NCBI GenBank assembly: GCA_946479255.1
Contig: CAMLFK010000013.1
Coordinates: 1-42,168, forward strand
Origin: an uncultured Oxalobacteraceae bacterium
Lineage (GTDB): Bacteria > Pseudomonadota > Gammaproteobacteria > Burkholderiales > Burkholderiaceae
Direction: 5' to 3'
Length of the DNA stretch: 42,168 nt
The translations under genes and the position numbers were made by a program. Positions 8,832-17,755 of the stretch are shown here, piece by piece. Every line of letters begins with the position of its first letter. Position 1 is the first letter of the stretch. The notes under the pieces were generated by a model. The model did no database searches. It was not told the DNA's origin and worked only from the letters and a program-made list of their open reading frames with translations.

Positions 8832-9968
8832 CGGTAAAGCGTACTTCGCCGGGCCGCTCACCGGGCGAGGTCTCCACGCGCAGTTCCGACAAGCCTTGCC
8901 GCTGGCTGCTTGACACCAGCGCCGTCACGGCATCGACCAGCGAGCGCTCGCGCCCAGGATCGAGCACGCCCGCCTGCGGCTCAGCGCCGAAATACTGGTC
9001 CAGCATGGCGCCGAACTCGCGCCGCGTGGTGACGCAATACACCGGCCGCGCGGCCGGGAATACGGCGGCCACGCCGGCACCCGCCTTGAGGCTATCCGGG
9101 TCGGTGCAGACCACATACAGGCCATTGGCGGTTTCTTCGATCGGCAGCCATTGCCGGGCGCTGGCGAAGGCGCGGTCGATCGGTCCGAGCAAGCCGGCAG
9201 GCACGCGCCGCGCCGCATGGAAAGCCAGGTAGGGCACCGCGAAATGGTCGGCCAGGGCCCGTCCCAGCACCGCCGGCTTGAGGCCGGCCTCGTCCAGCAG
9301 CACATCCTCGATATCGCGTCCGCTGGCCTGGGCCAGGCGGCGTGCCTGGTCCAGCTGCGCGCGCTGCAGACGCGCTTCGGGAATCGCCGCCGCAAAGCCG
9401 GCCCGCTCGATGCGTGGCGCCTGCTGGCGCTGGGTGAAGGCGATGCCCAGCGTCTCGCACAGCTGGCGCGCGCCGTCCACCACGGTATCGCTGAAGGCGC
9501 TGTCCGAACGCCGATTGTTGATCAGCTGGACCACGCCGATCACCTCGTTCTCATGGAGGATGGGCGCGGCCAGCATCTGCGTGGTGCGGTAGCCGGTGCG
9601 CTTGTCGACGCCGCGCTGGAAGCGCAGCTCTTCGGCATGGGCGCGCAGCTCGGCCTCGTCGTACACATCGCGCAGGTTAAGCAGTTTGCGCGACAGGGCC
9701 GCGTAGCCGGCCACGCTCTGCGCCGAAATCGGCAGCTTGAGTTGATTGAACGAGGCCAGCCCGGTCTTGACCTTGGAAACCATGCTGGCCCTGTCCTCGC
9801 CCAGCGCATAAATGGTCAGGCGGTCGGCACCGAACAACTGGCAGAAGGACTCGGACAGGTCGAGCATGATGTCGTCCACGTGGCGGGTGGCGTGCAGGCG
9901 CGTGCTCAGCTGCTGCAGCTGGCGGAAAAATTCGGCGCGCTCGGCGCCATCCATGGCGGCCTGGCTGT

Positions 9969-9972
<4 letters not shown>
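8806..9972 (-). CDS. GAF domain plus GspE/MshE N-terminal-like domain protein
   Basis: The 388-residue product has an N-terminal GAF domain (about residues 10-190: LFGADRLTIYALGED, MLAAPILHENEVIGVVQLINN). A domain like the N-terminal region of type II secretion/pilus ATPases (GspE_N or MshEN) follows at about 205-340: QASGRDIEDVLLDEAGL, LADHFAVPYL, LPIEETANGLYVVCTDP. The last 45 residues (VDAVTALVSSSQRQGLSEL, VRFTVSGVLRLD) match only the first strands of the ATPase N2 domain; Walker motifs are absent. MshEN domains can bind c-di-GMP; here the binding residues look imperfect. Its ATG overlaps the kinase stop codon in an ATGA junction, so the two are translationally coupled. This suggests a kinase-linked sensor or adaptor, not a secretion motor. 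Confidence 0.8.
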
Positions 9973-10949
<977 letters not shown>

Positions 10950-10981
10950 GGAGGCAAGCGAAGCGAAATGGAGTTGTCTGC

Positions 10982-10987
10982 ATTATA
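10982..10987 (-). promoter_or_regulatory. Minus 10 box of kinase operon
   Basis: The minus strand reads a perfect TATAAT about 33 bases before the kinase ATG. No good minus 35 element is spaced 16-18 bases away, so an activator or another sigma factor may be needed. Confidence 0.35.
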
Positions 10988-11072
10988 TCGTTCATGCGGG
11001 CTATCGACACGGCAATACAAATGGGCCATCATCAGGCACCCGACCATATCGCCCTTGAAAGGACGCCCGACC

Positions 11073-12641
11073 ATGACTTGCCACAGCGCGCTTGCCCTAC
11101 CCATCCTGACCCTGGCCATGGCCAGCGCCGCGCTGCCGGCCATGGCGGCCACTCCGGCGAACCCGCGCATTGCGACCGCCGCCGGCATGCTCGAAGGCCG
11201 GCTTGAGGATGGGGGCGTGCGCAGCTTCAAGGGCATCCCCTTCGCCGCGGCGCCGGTCGAAGTACTGCGCTGGCAGCCGCCGCAGCCGGCCGGGTCGTGG
11301 AAGGGCGTGCGCCAGGCCGACGTATTCGGCCCGCGCTGCATGCAGCTCGCCCTGTTCGACGACATGGTGTTCCGCTCAAGCGGTGTGAGTGAAGACTGCC
11401 TGTACCTGAACGTCTGGACTCCGGCCACGCGCGCCGGCGCCAAACTGCCGGTGCTAGTGTACTTCTACGGTGGCGGGCTGGTGGCCGGCGACGGCTCCGA
11501 GCCGCGCTACGACGGCGCCAGCATGGCGCGCCAGGGCATCGTCGCGCTGACCGTCAATTACCGCCTGGGCGCCTTCGGCTTCATGGCCCACCCCGGCCTG
11601 ACCGCCGAATCGCCACGCAAGGCCTCCGGCAATTACGGCTTGCTGGACCAGGCCGCGGCGCTGGAGTGGGTGCGCAAGAACATCGCGGCCTTCGGCGGCG
11701 ATCCCAAGCGCGTCACCATCGCCGGCGAGTCGGCCGGCTCGTTCTCGGTCAGCGCCCAGATGGCGTCGCCGCTGTCCAAAAAGCTGATCGCCGGCGCCAT
11801 CGGCGAGAGCGGCGCCTTGCTGGGCCTGGGCCGCATGCCGGGCCTGGCCGATGGCGAAGCGGCCGGCAAGCGCTATGCGCAACTCGCCGGCGCCACCACC
11901 CTGGCCGAACTGCGCGCGCTGCCGGCGCAGGCCCTGCTGGACGTGAGCGCGAAACAGGATGCGCCGCACATGGGCACCATCGTCGACGGCTACTTCCTGA
12001 CACAGTCACCTGGCGAGACCTATGCCAAGGGCCTGCAGGCCAAGGTGCCGCTGCTGGCCGGCTGGAACTCGGCCGAAGGCCATGCCAATGACATCCTGGG
12101 CGAGGGCGGTGTCACCGAAGAGAGTTTCAAGGCCGGCTTGCAGCGCATCTACGGCGACAAGGCCGATGCGGCGCGCGCCGCCTATGCCGGCGACATCGAG
12201 CAGGCCGCGCGCGAACTGGCCAGCGACCGCTTCATCGGCTTCGGCACCTGGCGCTGGATCGACCTGCATGCGCGCACCAGTGGCAAGCCGGCTTACCGCT
12301 ATTACTACACCCATCCGCGTCCGGCCACCAAGGCCGGTGCGCCCGCGGCCACAGGGGCCGGTCATTCGGTCGAGATCGAATACGTGATGGGCAACCTGGA
12401 CGGCAACGCGGTGTATGCATGGACGCCGGAAGACCGGGCCGTGGCGCGCACCTCGCAAGCCTACTTTACCAACTTCATCAAGACCGGCAACCCGAACGGC
12501 GCCGGCCTGCCGCAGTGGAAGGCGCTGGGGGCCAAGGGCGCCGGTTCAGGCACGCCGCTGATGATCCTGTCGCTCGAACCGAAGCTGCAGGAGGCGGCCG
12601 ATGGCGCGCATCACGGCTTCCATCAGACGCTGGTGAAGTGA
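11073..12641 (+). CDS. Secreted type-B carboxylesterase
   Basis: The 522-residue enzyme belongs to the carboxylesterase/cholinesterase (type B) family of alpha/beta hydrolases that cleave carboxylic esters. The start at 11073 is chosen because it yields a clean signal peptide (MTCHSALALPILTLAM, cleavage near AMA) and has an AAAGGA ribosome site; the frame is open further upstream without one. Family landmarks are SEDCLYLNVWTP, the YGGG oxyanion loop, and the nucleophile elbow GESAGS (Ser220). The probable acid is Glu335 in NSAEGH and the probable base His431 in GAGHSVEIEYV. The protein should act in the periplasm or outside the cell. It is divergent from the kinase operon. Its natural ester is unknown. 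Confidence 0.93.
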   Translation: MTCHSALALPILTLAMASAALPAMAATPANPRIATAAGMLEGRLEDGGVRSFKGIPFAAAPVEVLRWQPPQPAGSWKGVRQADVFGPRCMQLALFDDMVFRSSGVSEDCLYLNVWTPATRAGAKLPVLVYFYGGGLVAGDGSEPRYDGASMARQGIVALTVNYRLGAFGFMAHPGLTAESPRKASGNYGLLDQAAALEWVRKNIAAFGGDPKRVTIAGESAGSFSVSAQMASPLSKKLIAGAIGESGALLGLGRMPGLADGEAAGKRYAQLAGATTLAELRALPAQALLDVSAKQDAPHMGTIVDGYFLTQSPGETYAKGLQAKVPLLAGWNSAEGHANDILGEGGVTEESFKAGLQRIYGDKADAARAAYAGDIEQAARELASDRFIGFGTWRWIDLHARTSGKPAYRYYYTHPRPATKAGAPAATGAGHSVEIEYVMGNLDGNAVYAWTPEDRAVARTSQAYFTNFIKTGNPNGAGLPQWKALGAKGAGSGTPLMILSLEPKLQEAADGAHHGFHQTLVK

Positions 12642-12767
12642 GCGGCTTGGCGCGTCCGGAAAAACCTTGGCTTGTTCGGACAAAAAAAATTGCGACACAG
12701 CCCTTGGAGCATATTTGTCGTAATGAAACAGTGTTAATGTAGCTGTTTTCATTACGCAAGGGCGATC

Positions 12768-13376
12768 ATGTTTAAAAAACTGGCAGCGGATGCACTGGGC
12801 ATCAGCGATATCGGCGTCATCGTCGGTCCGGAGGACTACAACAAGGTCGATGCGGACGATTATCTGTTCAGCGAAGACGGCGAACAGATCTTCTTTCTCA
12901 TCAAAAGCAAGAAGGACGAGTACTGCTTCACCAACCTCGCCCTGATCCATGTGGACGGCGACTCGGCCGTGTCGTCAAAGCGCTCGATCAAGCGCTACGA
13001 TTATGCGTCCCACCAGATCGCCAATGTCAGCATCGAGACCGCCGGAACGCTGGACAGGGACATTGAACTCAAGTTCACCCTGGATGACACGCGCTTCTCC
13101 ATCGACGTCAAGAAGAGCTTCATTGAACAACTCAAGGACATCTACAAGGCTTTGATTTCCATTGGAAAGCAGCAGACGCGCGATGCGCGATCCCGCGACA
13201 ACGCGCTGCGTACGCTGGACGCCACAGCCTCCGTGCACAAGCTCAATATCGCTCCGGGTGCAGGCAGCCTCGTCACCCAGTACGGTGAACTGCTGGAGGC
13301 CCTGAACACAGCGATGTTCGACACGCACACGAAGCGTGATTTCAGTGACGTGTTTGCCAAGTACATTCACAACTAA
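12768..13376 (+). CDS. Bacterial PH-domain protein (YvbH-like)
   Basis: The 202-residue protein carries a bacterial pleckstrin-homology-like domain over residues 1-125. Landmarks are LGISDIGVIVGPEDYNKVD, EDGEQIFFLIKSKKDEYCFTN, ALIHVDG, KRYDYASHQI and DTRFSIDVKK. The C-terminal 70 residues are helical and resemble the oligomerising tail of the family. It has no signal peptide or membrane segment. Members are widespread small cytosolic proteins of unknown function; the fold suggests oligomer formation and not lipid binding. It runs towards the DUF411 gene with only 5 bases between stop codons and no obvious hairpin there. Family assignment is confident, role is unknown. Confidence 0.85.
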   Translation: MFKKLAADALGISDIGVIVGPEDYNKVDADDYLFSEDGEQIFFLIKSKKDEYCFTNLALIHVDGDSAVSSKRSIKRYDYASHQIANVSIETAGTLDRDIELKFTLDDTRFSIDVKKSFIEQLKDIYKALISIGKQQTRDARSRDNALRTLDATASVHKLNIAPGAGSLVTQYGELLEALNTAMFDTHTKRDFSDVFAKYIHN

Positions 13377-13381
13377 AGAGC

Positions 13382-13831
13382 TTAGTCGCCTTTGTAATGC
13401 CGATAAACGCTGCTCTTGCCGTTGGCCTTGACCAGCAACACGTCGTAAGCATCCTTGCGCGGTCCTTCCATGCCCGGTGAACCCATCGGCATGGCGGGCA
13501 CCGCCAGCCCTTTGGCGGCCGGCTTTTCCTTCAGCAAACGTTTGATCTCGCTGGCCGGCACATGGCCTTCCAGCGCGTACTTGCCGACCATGCCGGTATG
13601 GCAGGAGCCCAGCTGGTCCGGGATGCCGCCTTTCTTGCGGTACACAGACGGGTCCGGCACATCGGTCGCTTCGACCTTGAAGCCGGCCGCGCTCAGGTGC
13701 AGGACCCAGGCCTTGCAGCAGCCGCAAGTGGAGGTCTTGTAGACCTTGATAAGCGGTTCCGCGGCGCCGGCCAGCAGTGGCAGGCTGAGGGCAGCGCTCA
13801 ATAGTGTCTTGGGAAACAAGCTTGGCCTCAT
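13382..13831 (-). CDS. DUF411 periplasmic metal-binding protein
   Basis: The 149-residue protein starts with a signal peptide (about residues 1-23, cleavage near AGA). The DUF411 core follows: IKVYKTSTCGCCKAWV, GFKVEATDVPD, GIPDQLGSCHTG, YALEGHVPA, LAVPAMPMGSPGME. The CGCC and CH motifs and the Met-rich MPMGSPGME loop are likely copper or related metal ligands. DUF411 proteins often occur with copper or other metal-resistance genes, but no such neighbours are present here. An AAAGGA site precedes the ATG, and a TATACT box lies about 30 bases upstream on the minus strand. Role in metal handling is inferred from the family. Confidence 0.9.
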   Translation of the reverse strand: MRPSLFPKTLLSAALSLPLLAGAAEPLIKVYKTSTCGCCKAWVLHLSAAGFKVEATDVPDPSVYRKKGGIPDQLGSCHTGMVGKYALEGHVPASEIKRLLKEKPAAKGLAVPAMPMGSPGMEGPRKDAYDVLLVKANGKSSVYRHYKGD

Positions 13832-13947
13832 GGCGATTTTCCTTTGCGCAGTGATGTATGGAGTATAGGGATTGTGCTAGCCGTGCGGTAATGAACATTC
13901 ATCTTCCCCTATTGTGTGTCACGATTGCAAACTGTACTGACACCAAC

Positions 13948-14181
13948 ATGTATCGAATGAGCCGAAGACACGACTCCAGGACTGCCGAACTGGTCGACAT
14001 CGCGCTGTTGACCCGGGCGGCCTTCGAACAGATGATGGCCGAGCGCTATGCCCAGATCGCTGGCATTCCGCGCACACTGATACATGAAGTCTTCGCGCGC
14101 CCGTTCGGCCAGTTGCGCAATGCCGGCGCGGTGGGCTATCTCGGCGTCAATGGCGACCGCCGCATGCACGCGCGCGCTTAG
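13948..14181 (+). CDS. Small hypothetical protein
   Basis: This open frame gives 77 residues from the ATG at 13948; the frame is open back to 13858 but those residues look like untranslated sequence. The protein (MYRMSRRHDSRTAELVDIAL, then FARPFGQLR and GYLGVNGDRR) is soluble, basic and without a recognisable domain. Codon use is in keeping with a real gene and the composition is protein-like. It ends 13 bases before the stop of the convergent diguanylate cyclase gene. No good ribosome site is visible. It may be a lineage-specific small protein. Confidence 0.5.
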   Translation: MYRMSRRHDSRTAELVDIALLTRAAFEQMMAERYAQIAGIPRTLIHEVFARPFGQLRNAGAVGYLGVNGDRRMHARA

Positions 14182-14194
14182 CAGCCAGCCGGCA

Positions 14195-15943
14195 TCACTG
14201 GGGGCCGCCATGGAAGACGATGCGGCCGCGCCCGCTGCGCTTGGCCACGTACATGGCTTCGTCCGCATGCTTGAGCAAGGTGTCGGCGTCCTCGCCATCC
14301 TGGGGATACATACTTACGCCGATGCTGCAGCTGATGCCGATGGTCACGCCGTTGAAATCCAAGGGCTGCGTGGCCAGCTCCTTGATCTTGGTGAGCAACT
14401 CGCGCGCATGGGCCTGCCCGTCCGGCTGGTCGGCGGAGACGGCATGCAGCGACACCAGCACGAATTCGTCGCCGCCCAGGCGGGCCACGGTGTCGGCCTT
14501 GCGGATCGAGCCCGCCATGCGTTCGGCCACGGTGCGGATCAACAGGTCGCCGGCATCGTGGCCATAGGTATCATTGATCTCTTTGAGGCGGTCCAGGTCG
14601 ATGAAAGCCACCGCCAGCGGCAGGCCGCTGCGCTGGGAGAGGCCGATGGCCTGGGTCAGGCGCTGCATCAGCATGCGCCGGTTGGGCAGTCCGGTCAGCA
14701 CATCATGGCTGGCCAGCAGCGCCAACTGTTCCTCGGCCTGGCGCGCATTGGTCACGTCGGTCATGGTGCAGACGAAATGGGTGGCGTGGCCATTGGGCGC
14801 GCGGATCACCGCCAGCCGCACTTCGTTCCAGAATTCGGTGCCGTCCTTGCGCACGCTGCGCAGCACCGCATTGCCTTCCTGCTGCGCCTGCATGGCGGCC
14901 CGCAGCGGTGCGCCGGCATGCGGGTCCAGCGCGTCGACCAGCAAGGCATCGATGCCGAGTTCGCGCGCGTCCTGGAGATTGAGGCCGGTAATGCGTTCGA
15001 AAGCCGGATTGACCGAGAGGATAGGATTGCCGGGCTGGCCGACGCAGGTGATGACGATGCCATCCTGGGAGAGTTCGATGGCGCCGTTGCGCAGCCGCAC
15101 CGCCTCTTCGGCGTCGACGCGCGCGGTCACGTCGCGCGAAATGCCGACGATGCCTATCGGGACGCCGTCGGCATCATGGAAGGGGAATTTGGTGGTGGAA
15201 AACCAGCGCCGCACGCCTTGCTGATTGATGTTCTCCTCCAGCTGGTCGATGATCGGCTGGCCGGAATGGATGATCTGCTGCTCATCGGTGAAAAAGCGCT
15301 GGCCGTATTCGATCGGGTAGAAATCCAGGTCCGACTTGCCGATCAGGACCTGCGGGCTTGGCTCGCCGAGGATGTCCATGGCGGCGGCGGTATTGCCGAT
15401 GATGAAGCGCCCGCTGCGGTCCTTGGCATAGATATGGTCGGGCATGTTGTCGATCAGTGTGCGCAGCATGCTGCGTTCGCCGGCCTGATGGGCCGCGATG
15501 GTGTCCTGCGATTTGAGTTGCGCGCGCAGCCGGTCGGCTTCATCCTGCAATGCGGCCCGCTCGCGCAGGCGTGCCAGCTGCAGGGCCCCGCAGGCGGCAA
15601 TCATCATGAGGGCCGGCCCGGCGCCAGGCCGCGGCTCGGCCGGCGTGACGCACAGGGCACCCATGATCAGACTACCATCGACGCACAGCGGCACCGCCAG
15701 ATAGGGTTGACCGTCCACCGTCACCGGCCTGGCATCGATGCCCCGCAGCTCAGCCAGTGCGCCGCCGTCCGCCTGGCCGCCGGCCAGCCAGACCATGGCA
15801 CTGGCGGCCGCCGCGCATTCGACCGCTAGAGCGGCAATTGCCTCGCACAGTTCGGCTTCGCCTGCGGCCGCGAGTATGCGGCCGAGCAGAGCCGCACCCG
15901 GCGCGAGGGTGTGCGCGTTCTCGGCTGATGATGTGATCGGCAA
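14195..15943 (-). CDS. Diguanylate cyclase with GAF-like and two PAS domains
   Basis: The 582-residue protein has, in order, a GAF-like N-terminal region (about 15-130), a short coiled linker, a PAS domain (about 155-275, IDNMPDHIYAKDRSGRFIIGN, ending GIVGISRDVT), and a second PAS/PAC (about 285-400, VNPAFERITG, VRKDGTEFWNEV). The GGDEF domain occupies about 410-578. The active site RLGGDEFVLV is intact, and an RxxD inhibitory site (RKAD) lies the usual five residues before GGDEF. The enzyme should make c-di-GMP from two GTP with product inhibition. There is no membrane segment, so it senses something in the cytoplasm. It stands alone, facing a small hypothetical gene. Confidence 0.95.
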   Translation of the reverse strand: MPITSSAENAHTLAPGAALLGRILAAAGEAELCEAIAALAVECAAAASAMVWLAGGQADGGALAELRGIDARPVTVDGQPYLAVPLCVDGSLIMGALCVTPAEPRPGAGPALMMIAACGALQLARLRERAALQDEADRLRAQLKSQDTIAAHQAGERSMLRTLIDNMPDHIYAKDRSGRFIIGNTAAAMDILGEPSPQVLIGKSDLDFYPIEYGQRFFTDEQQIIHSGQPIIDQLEENINQQGVRRWFSTTKFPFHDADGVPIGIVGISRDVTARVDAEEAVRLRNGAIELSQDGIVITCVGQPGNPILSVNPAFERITGLNLQDARELGIDALLVDALDPHAGAPLRAAMQAQQEGNAVLRSVRKDGTEFWNEVRLAVIRAPNGHATHFVCTMTDVTNARQAEEQLALLASHDVLTGLPNRRMLMQRLTQAIGLSQRSGLPLAVAFIDLDRLKEINDTYGHDAGDLLIRTVAERMAGSIRKADTVARLGGDEFVLVSLHAVSADQPDGQAHARELLTKIKELATQPLDFNGVTIGISCSIGVSMYPQDGEDADTLLKHADEAMYVAKRSGRGRIVFHGGPQ

Positions 15944-15977
15944 GACTACCTCTGGTTACAAGAATTCGCTGAGCTTA

Positions 15978-16232
15978 TCATTGTCGCCGAGAGGACCACA
16001 AAACATTTCGGCGATTCAAGTGTTCAATCAGCCATTCTCGCCAACCGATCAACTTTATCAATAAGGAAACCATAAGGCGCCACGCCTTGGTGATTGTTGC
16101 GCGTTTAATTCCGCCCGAAACCTTGTTAGGCCGATATTGCTCATCAACTTGAGTGTTCGCTGCACGGTTCTCCCAGATTGCATTACGTGGTGTATCGTCT
16201 GTCCATCCGATACCGCTAACAAATTCCGTCAA
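15978..16232 (-). CDS. Unrecognised AT-rich open frame
   Basis: This frame gives 84 residues beginning at a TTG (TEFVSGIGWTDDTPRNAIWEN near the start, then a basic/hydrophobic stretch ITKAWRLMVSLLIKLIGWR). The composition is more protein-like than typical antisense shadows because the region is not strongly GC-biased and nothing is coded opposite. A GGGGGA run lies just before the TTG, closer than usual. I do not recognise the sequence; it could be a fragment of a lost element. Confidence 0.25.
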   Translation of the reverse strand: MTEFVSGIGWTDDTPRNAIWENRAANTQVDEQYRPNKVSGGIKRATITKAWRLMVSLLIKLIGWREWLIEHLNRRNVLWSSRRQ

Positions 16233-16435
16233 TTCCCCCAGCCTGCAAGGCCGGTGTGCGCGAACACGCCGGAGGGCGCTTGCACGCCGACATATCGTGG
16301 GGTCGAAGATGGCAGCGTTACCATCGACCTCCGTATGGGCGGCGGATAAGGAAGGACAGATTTACCCCGGGTAGTGCTCGGCTGCCGCCCAGCAGGCACC
16401 GGCTGCGGCCCCCGGCCGCGCAAGACCATCGGTAA

Positions 16436-16567
16436 CGGTCGAGGCGCCCTTCTTGCGCTCGCCTGGCCGACGAGCGCACGCTCAATACGGCCGGTTCCTT
16501 GCTGCGACCGAACGAACTGTCGTGGAACGGCCGCCGGTATTACGCCAGCGTGAGCTACAAGTACTGA
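16436..16567 (+). pseudogene. Possible C-terminal remnant of TonB-dependent receptor
   Basis: A 43-residue frame after an in-frame stop ends NGRRYYASVSYKY followed by TGA. A final beta strand of alternating residues with a terminal aromatic is the hallmark of outer-membrane barrel proteins, and the ending closely resembles TonB-dependent receptors. No other part of a receptor is found upstream in any frame I could follow. If correct, a receptor of over 2 kb has been deleted. Confidence 0.35.
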
Positions 16568-16631
16568 TGCCTGAGCTGTTGGTTTAGTTGGACGAAAAGA
16601 GGCCTGCGGGCCAAATACTTGGCGACTAGAC

Positions 16632-16647
16632 TTCTAATATTCCAGTG
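16632..16647. promoter_or_regulatory. Operator-like palindrome before gntR
   Basis: TTCTAATATTCCAGTG matches the perfect palindrome in front of gudD (17648-17663) at 12 of 16 positions. It ends 12 bases before a TATACT box (16660-16665), so it would cover the minus 35 region of a gntR promoter. Autoregulation by the GntR protein is inferred. Confidence 0.45.
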
Positions 16648-16684
16648 AAAGCCCTATGCTATACTCGATCGAATCTGAAAGCCG

Positions 16685-16712
16685 GATTGCTCTTTCTAGA
16701 TTGCTCTTTCTA
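16685..16712. repeat. 14-base tandem direct repeat
   Basis: GATTGCTCTTTCTA occurs twice with no gap (16685-16698 and 16699-16712). It falls in the untranslated region between the gntR promoter and its start. It may be a slippage duplication or a regulator-binding element. Confidence 0.7.
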
Positions 16713-16793
16713 ATCACTTGACTGAGCATTTGCGCGGCTGCCGCGTTCACATAAAAACCATTACATCAACGGTCTTCGCTCTTGCCCGCCTTC

Positions 16794-17498
16794 ATGGAAT
16801 CTATCGTTTTCAGTGCACCCTTCACGCTGGACCGCTCGCGCAATGCCGCGGTACAGGTGTACGAATACCTGCGCGACGAAATCGTCAACATGACACTGAA
16901 ACCGGGGACCATCCTGCCGCGCAACGAACTGTCGGCGCACTTCGACTTGTCGGTCACGCCGATTCGCGACGCGCTGATGCGGCTGGAGGAAGAGGGCCTG
17001 GTCGACATTTTCCCGCAGCACGCCACCCGGGTACGCGGCATCAATATCGATTCGGCCCGCCAAGCCCACTTTTTACGGCTGGCGATTGAGCTCGAAGTGG
17101 TGCGTACGCTGGCCGCCCAGCATGACGATGCGCTGGTCACCACCTTGAAAAGCCTGGTGAACCAGCAGCGCGCCGCGCTTGAGGCGAGCGACCTGGAAGG
17201 CTTCAGCCGCGCCGACCAGGCCTTCCACCGCAAGCTGTACGAAGCGGCCAACGCCGACGAACTGTGGCGGCTGATGCGTGGCCGCAGCGGCAATATGGAC
17301 CGCCTGCGCCGCCTGCACCTGCCGCTCAACGGCAAGGCCGATTCCATCCTCACCGATCACGCCGACATCGCCGAAGCGATCAGCCGCTCGGATGCCGCCG
17401 CCGCCGAGGTGGCGGTACGCCGCCATCTGTCCGGCACCCTGTCCGAACTGATCTCGCTGCGCGAGCAGTATCCGGGCTACTGGATGCCGGGCGGCTGA
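16794..17498 (+). CDS. GntR-family regulator, FCD (FadR) subfamily
   Basis: The roughly 234-residue protein has an N-terminal winged helix (about residues 15-80; YEYLRDEIVNMTLKPGTILP, SVTPIRDALMRLEEEGLVDI). A C-terminal all-helical FCD ligand-binding domain follows (about 85-220), with the metal/ligand residues in RADQAFHRKLY, DHADIAEAI and RRHLSG. FCD regulators are dimers that respond to carboxylates or sugar acids. Placed 257 bases upstream of gudD on the same strand, with similar palindromes before both genes, it most likely controls glucarate use. The ATG at 16794 is preferred; an in-frame TTG at 16782 is possible. No ribosome site is evident for either. Confidence 0.9.
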   Translation: MESIVFSAPFTLDRSRNAAVQVYEYLRDEIVNMTLKPGTILPRNELSAHFDLSVTPIRDALMRLEEEGLVDIFPQHATRVRGINIDSARQAHFLRLAIELEVVRTLAAQHDDALVTTLKSLVNQQRAALEASDLEGFSRADQAFHRKLYEAANADELWRLMRGRSGNMDRLRRLHLPLNGKADSILTDHADIAEAISRSDAAAAEVAVRRHLSGTLSELISLREQYPGYWMPGG

Positions 17499-17647
17499 GG
17501 CGCCACCAACCCTTGCCGAGGCGAGGGCCCACGGCTGGCCGGCCTCATGGCGCTTGATAAAACTCCGCTTCCACGATCGACAGCACACCCGCGTGCCGCT
17601 ACCCGGCCGCTCGAGTTTGGAAGCCATGGCATTATGGGATAGATTGT

Positions 17648-17663
17648 CACTAATATTTTAGTG
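17648..17663. promoter_or_regulatory. Operator-like palindrome before gudD
   Basis: CACTAA, the centre TATT and TTAGTG form a perfect inverted repeat, and a further TTAGTG follows at 17666-17671. A TATAGT box lies at 17685-17690. The site is about 93 bases before the gudD ATG, and a related site lies before gntR. Likely bound by the GntR protein. Confidence 0.5.
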
Positions 17664-17755
17664 GCTTAGTGTTGCACCGGGGTGTATAGTTGCGCTATCA
17701 GGCGTAGGGAGGCAGTTTGCCAGCGCAGCCATTTCACAATCATGTCACATTATCC

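Larger units (their letters stand above)
15944..16793. other. Decayed intergenic region
   Basis: This stretch of about 850 bases is more AT-rich in its first third and has no intact gene. It holds an unexplained minus-strand frame (15978-16232), a plausible C-terminal scrap of an outer-membrane receptor (16436-16567), an operator-like palindrome (16632-16647) and a 14-base tandem repeat (16685-16712). It looks like a site of past gene loss in front of gntR. Confidence 0.55.

Noticed and set aside
12650..12700. Possible terminator after the carboxylesterase
   Set aside because: GTCCG/CGGAC stem is only 5 pairs with a long loop, and the run that follows is A and not T on the gene strand.
14084..15829. 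581-residue plus-strand open frame
   Set aside because: Antisense to the diguanylate cyclase; composition is a His/Gln/Asp-rich shadow without domains.
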